Positions 61,778-64,000 of a stretch of 64,000 nucleotides of DNA are shown in pieces; position 1 is the first letter of the stretch, and each line of letters starts with the position of its first letter. The notes below the pieces were generated by a model. The model was given only the letters and a program-made list of their open reading frames with translations, was not told where the DNA came from and searched no databases. Made by a program: the position numbers and the translations under genes. Source of the DNA: JBBQNY01 sp038255255 (lineage in GTDB: Bacteria > Pseudomonadota > Gammaproteobacteria > Xanthomonadales > Ahniellaceae); contig JBBSLL010000001.1 of NCBI GenBank assembly GCA_038255255.1, forward strand, positions 1 through 64,000, given 5' to 3'.

Positions 61778-62955
61778 AGTCCGCACCCGCACATCGGCGA
61801 ACTTCGCGGCGCCAGCGGATCGTCCTGATGATTGCGGCCACGGGCCTGCTGGTCGCCTGCGGGAAGTCCGAGGAACCCGGCCGTGGGGGAGGTCGCGATC
61901 CGAATCGCGAGATCGGCGTGGTGCTGGTGGAGGCGGCCACGCAATCCTGGGGCGACGTGTTGCCGGTGACCGGCACCGCGCAGGCCAACGAATCGCTGAC
62001 CCTGACCGCAAGCGCGACCGAACGCGTCACCCGCGTGGCATTCGACGATGGAGAGACGGTCGCGAAAGGCCAGGTGCTCGTCGAACTTGCCCGCAGCGAA
62101 GAGAGCGCGGGCATCGCCGAAGCGCAGGCGGCGCTGGCGGAGACCGAACAACAGGTGCGGCGCCTCGAGCCTTTGGCCACCCGGGGCATCGTGCCGCGTG
62201 CGGATCTGGAGACGCAGCGCGCCGCGCGGGATGCGGCGCGCGCGCGCGTGGCGTCGGCCAATGCCCGGCTCGGCGACCGTGTGATCAAGGCGCCGTTCGC
62301 AGGCGTGCTGGGACTGCGCCAGATCAGCACGGGAACCGTGCTGTCGCCCGGCGACGCCATCGTGACGCTCGACGACGTGTCGAGCATCAAGCTCGACCTC
62401 GGTGTTCCGGAGCGCGACCTGGGCAGGGTTGCCCCGGGCCAGGCGCTGGTCGCCACCAGTGGCGCGTTTCCCGGAGTCGAATTCCCCGGCGTGGTAACGA
62501 CCATCGACAGCCGCATCGATCCGCTGTCGCGCACGGCCACGGTGCGCGCGCGCCTCGAAAATCCCGATGCCAGGCTGCGGCCCGGCATGCTGCTCGGCGT
62601 CGATCTCATCGCGCAGCCGCGCGAGGCCGTGGTGGTGCCCGAAATCGCGGTCCAGGCGCGCGGCACGTCGCAGTATGTGATGGTGGCCGGCGCCGAGGGC
62701 ACCGCAGAAGAAAGAACCGTCACGGTCGGTTCGCGCCGCCGCGGCATGGTGGAGATCGTTGACGGGCTCGCGACGGGCGAACGCATCGTCACTGACGGCC
62801 TCGTGAAGCTTCGCGACGGGGCCCGCATCGCCGAAGTCGATGTACGCGGCAAGCCTGTGGACCCGACGGCCACGCCGCCGGCGGCGGAGCGAGCCGCGAA
62901 GTCGAATCCTGTCCCCGCCAGCCCCTCTCCCGCCGGGAGAGGGGCCGGGCAGTAG
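61774..62955 (+). CDS. RND efflux pump periplasmic adaptor (membrane fusion) lipoprotein
   Basis: Links an inner-membrane RND pump to an outer-membrane channel. The 393 residues begin with a signal peptide ending in the lipobox LVAC. Domains: lipoyl half-motifs ('LTASATERVTRVAFDDGETVAKGQVLVEL' and 'VIKAPFAGVLGLRQISTGTVLSPGDAI') flank a short coiled coil ('EAQAALAETEQQVRRLEPLATRGI'), then the beta-barrel ('LDLGVPERDLGRVAPGQ') and membrane-proximal domain ('EERTVTVGSRRRGMVEIVDGLATGERIV'). The last dozen residues, 'SPSPAGRGAGQ', are encoded by the CCCCTCTCCC hairpin. The permease follows. Confidence 0.92.
   Translation: MKSAPAHRRTSRRQRIVLMIAATGLLVACGKSEEPGRGGGRDPNREIGVVLVEAATQSWGDVLPVTGTAQANESLTLTASATERVTRVAFDDGETVAKGQVLVELARSEESAGIAEAQAALAETEQQVRRLEPLATRGIVPRADLETQRAARDAARARVASANARLGDRVIKAPFAGVLGLRQISTGTVLSPGDAIVTLDDVSSIKLDLGVPERDLGRVAPGQALVATSGAFPGVEFPGVVTTIDSRIDPLSRTATVRARLENPDARLRPGMLLGVDLIAQPREAVVVPEIAVQARGTSQYVMVAGAEGTAEERTVTVGSRRRGMVEIVDGLATGERIVTDGLVKLRDGARIAEVDVRGKPVDPTATPPAAERAAKSNPVPASPSPAGRGAGQ
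62922..62944. repeat. CCCCTCTCCC hairpin inside the adaptor gene
   Basis: CCCCTCTCCC, loop GCC, GGGAGAGGGG: same arms as at 33463. It lies within the last codons of the adaptor gene and is translated. Confidence 0.75.
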
Positions 62956-62968
62956 CCGGGCCCCTGCG

Positions 62969-64000
62969 ATGGTCCTTTCCGATCTCGCGGTCAAGCGTCC
63001 GGTGCTGGCGGTGGTCGCCAGCCTCATCATCATCGTGGTGGGAGCGCTCGCCTTCACGCGGTTGCCGCTGCGCGAGATCCCGAGCATCGATCCACCGGTC
63101 GTGTCGGTGCAGACCAGCTACCCCGGAGCCAACGCGGGCGTCATCGAGGCGCGCATCACGCAGCCGCTCGAGGACGCCATCTCCGGCATCGAGGGCATCC
63201 AGCTCCTGCAGTCCTCGAGCCAGAACGGCCGCTCCAACATCACCATCGAGTTCGCGCTCGACCGCGACATCGAGAGCGCCGCCAATGACGTGCGCGATGC
63301 GGTTTCGCGCGATGTCGACAACCTCCCCGAGGACGCGGAAGCGCCAACGGTAGAGAAGGCCGACGCCGACTCCGAAGTGGTGATGTGGCTGAACCTCGAG
63401 GCGCCGGGGATGGATCCGCTCGCGCTCACCGATTTCGCCGAGCGGCAGATCGTCGACCGGCTCTCGTCGATCGACGGGGTGGCTACGGTCAACGTCGGCG
63501 GCGGCCAGCGCTACGCGATGCGCATCTGGCTCAAGCGCGACGAACTTTCCGCACGCAATCTCACCGTGGCCGACGTGGCCGCGGCGCTGCGCCGCGAGAA
63601 TGTGGAGCTGCCTGCCGGCCGGCTTGAATCGGCGGAGCGCGATTTCGTCCTCCGCCTGAGCCGCAGCTACCGCGGCGAAACGGATTTCGAGTCGTTGCCC
63701 ATCGGACAGCGCGACGGCCGGGTGGTCACGCTCGCGGAAGTCGCCGATGTCGAACTCGCTTCCGCCGAGATCCGCAACGACTTTCGCGGCAACGGGTCTC
63801 AGCAACTCGGCCTCGGACTCATCAAGACGTCCACGTCCAACTCGCTCGATGTCGCCAAGGCCGCGCGTGCGGAAATGGAAGCCATCAACAAGACGCTGCC
63901 GAAAGATGTGAAGCTCGTCGTCGCGTTCGATACCACGATCTTCATCGATGCGGCGCTCACCGAGGTCTACAAGACGCTGCTCGAGGCCACGATCTTCGTC
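62969..64000 (+). CDS. RND efflux pump inner-membrane permease, N-terminal part (runs off window)
   Basis: Proton-driven drug/solute exporter of the HAE1/AcrB-like family; the first 344 codons are present and open to the last base. The first membrane helix is 'VLAVVASLIIIVVGALAF', followed by 'LPLREIPSIDPPVVSVQTSYPGANAGVIEARITQPLEDAISGIEG' and 'SSSQNGRSNITIEFALDRDIESAANDVRDAVS', all characteristic. The visible part corresponds to the first periplasmic porter domain up to the second membrane helix ('EVYKTLLEATIFV'). The proton-relay Asp residues lie beyond the end. It starts 13 bases after the adaptor. Confidence 0.93.
   Translation, partial: MVLSDLAVKRPVLAVVASLIIIVVGALAFTRLPLREIPSIDPPVVSVQTSYPGANAGVIEARITQPLEDAISGIEGIQLLQSSSQNGRSNITIEFALDRDIESAANDVRDAVSRDVDNLPEDAEAPTVEKADADSEVVMWLNLEAPGMDPLALTDFAERQIVDRLSSIDGVATVNVGGGQRYAMRIWLKRDELSARNLTVADVAAALRRENVELPAGRLESAERDFVLRLSRSYRGETDFESLPIGQRDGRVVTLAEVADVELASAEIRNDFRGNGSQQLGLGLIKTSTSNSLDVAKAARAEMEAINKTLPKDVKLVVAFDTTIFIDAALTEVYKTLLEATIFV

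Overview
The window is a GC-rich, densely coded stretch of a gammaproteobacterial chromosome, most likely from the Lysobacterales (Xanthomonadales). Pointers are the order birA-coaX-SPOR gene-tRNA-Thr, a TrpS with a C-terminal extension, tryptophan dioxygenase of the Xanthomonas type, IPTL-CTERM secreted proteins, and dispersed palindromes that begin with GTAG, like the GTAG (SMAG) elements known from Stenotrophomonas. This placement rests on recalled family resemblance, not on a search. No prophage, transposase, integrase, CRISPR array or rRNA was seen; one tRNA (Thr, anticodon TGT) is present.

Layout. 1-3.8 kb: 3' end of the type IV pilus secretin pilQ and a large Ig-repeat lipoprotein. 4.0-8.2 kb: a cNMP-binding/EAL phosphodiesterase and two sodium/cation-coupled amino-acid symporters. 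8.2-12.9 kb: an FG-GAP repeat lipoprotein, transketolase, MtfA peptidase and a small Gly-rich lipoprotein. 13.1-19.5 kb: one tightly packed, partly overlapping series: a DhaL-DegV fusion resembling FakA joined to FakB, plsY, birA, coaX, a SPOR protein, tRNA-Thr, an HPt protein and arginase. 19.6-28.7 kb: secreted proteins, trpS, and a receptor-like Ser/Thr kinase paired with an ECF sigma factor. 28.9-32.5 kb: a 2-oxo-acid dehydrogenase operon (E1 alpha, E1 beta, E2). 32.6-37.8 kb: two IPTL-CTERM proteins, one an ExeM/NucH-type nuclease. 37.9-42.1 kb: tryptophan 2,3-dioxygenase and two tandem POT peptide transporters. 42.3-48.7 kb: a threonine-synthase-like enzyme and the complete homogentisate route (hppD, hmgA, fahA, maiA). 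48.8-52.7 kb: pilU, a YdcH-like protein and a GT39 glycosyltransferase. 52.7-58.3 kb: cystathionine beta-synthase, a 2OG-Fe(II) oxygenase, a sulfotransferase-like gene, a cystathionine gamma-lyase-type enzyme and a HAD phosphatase. 58.5-61.3 kb: pyruvate kinase and class I aldolase. 61.5-64 kb: a double-CDGSH protein and an RND efflux pump whose permease runs off the end.

The metabolic theme is growth on peptides and amino acids: peptide and amino-acid import, breakdown of Trp, Tyr/Phe, Arg and probably branched-chain 2-oxo acids, and interconversion of sulfur amino acids, next to central carbon enzymes.

The less ordinary content is (i) the FakA/FakB-like fusion overlapping plsY, which suggests acyl-phosphate made by one gene product is used by the next; (ii) several families of intergenic palindromes, including a hairpin with a perfect 24-bp stem present twice and GTAG repeats, one of which supplies a stop codon; (iii) a thioredoxin-like/2OG-oxygenase and a sulfotransferase-like gene inside the transsulfuration cluster; and (iv) a shared Phe-Glu-ending C-terminal tail on two unrelated secreted proteins.
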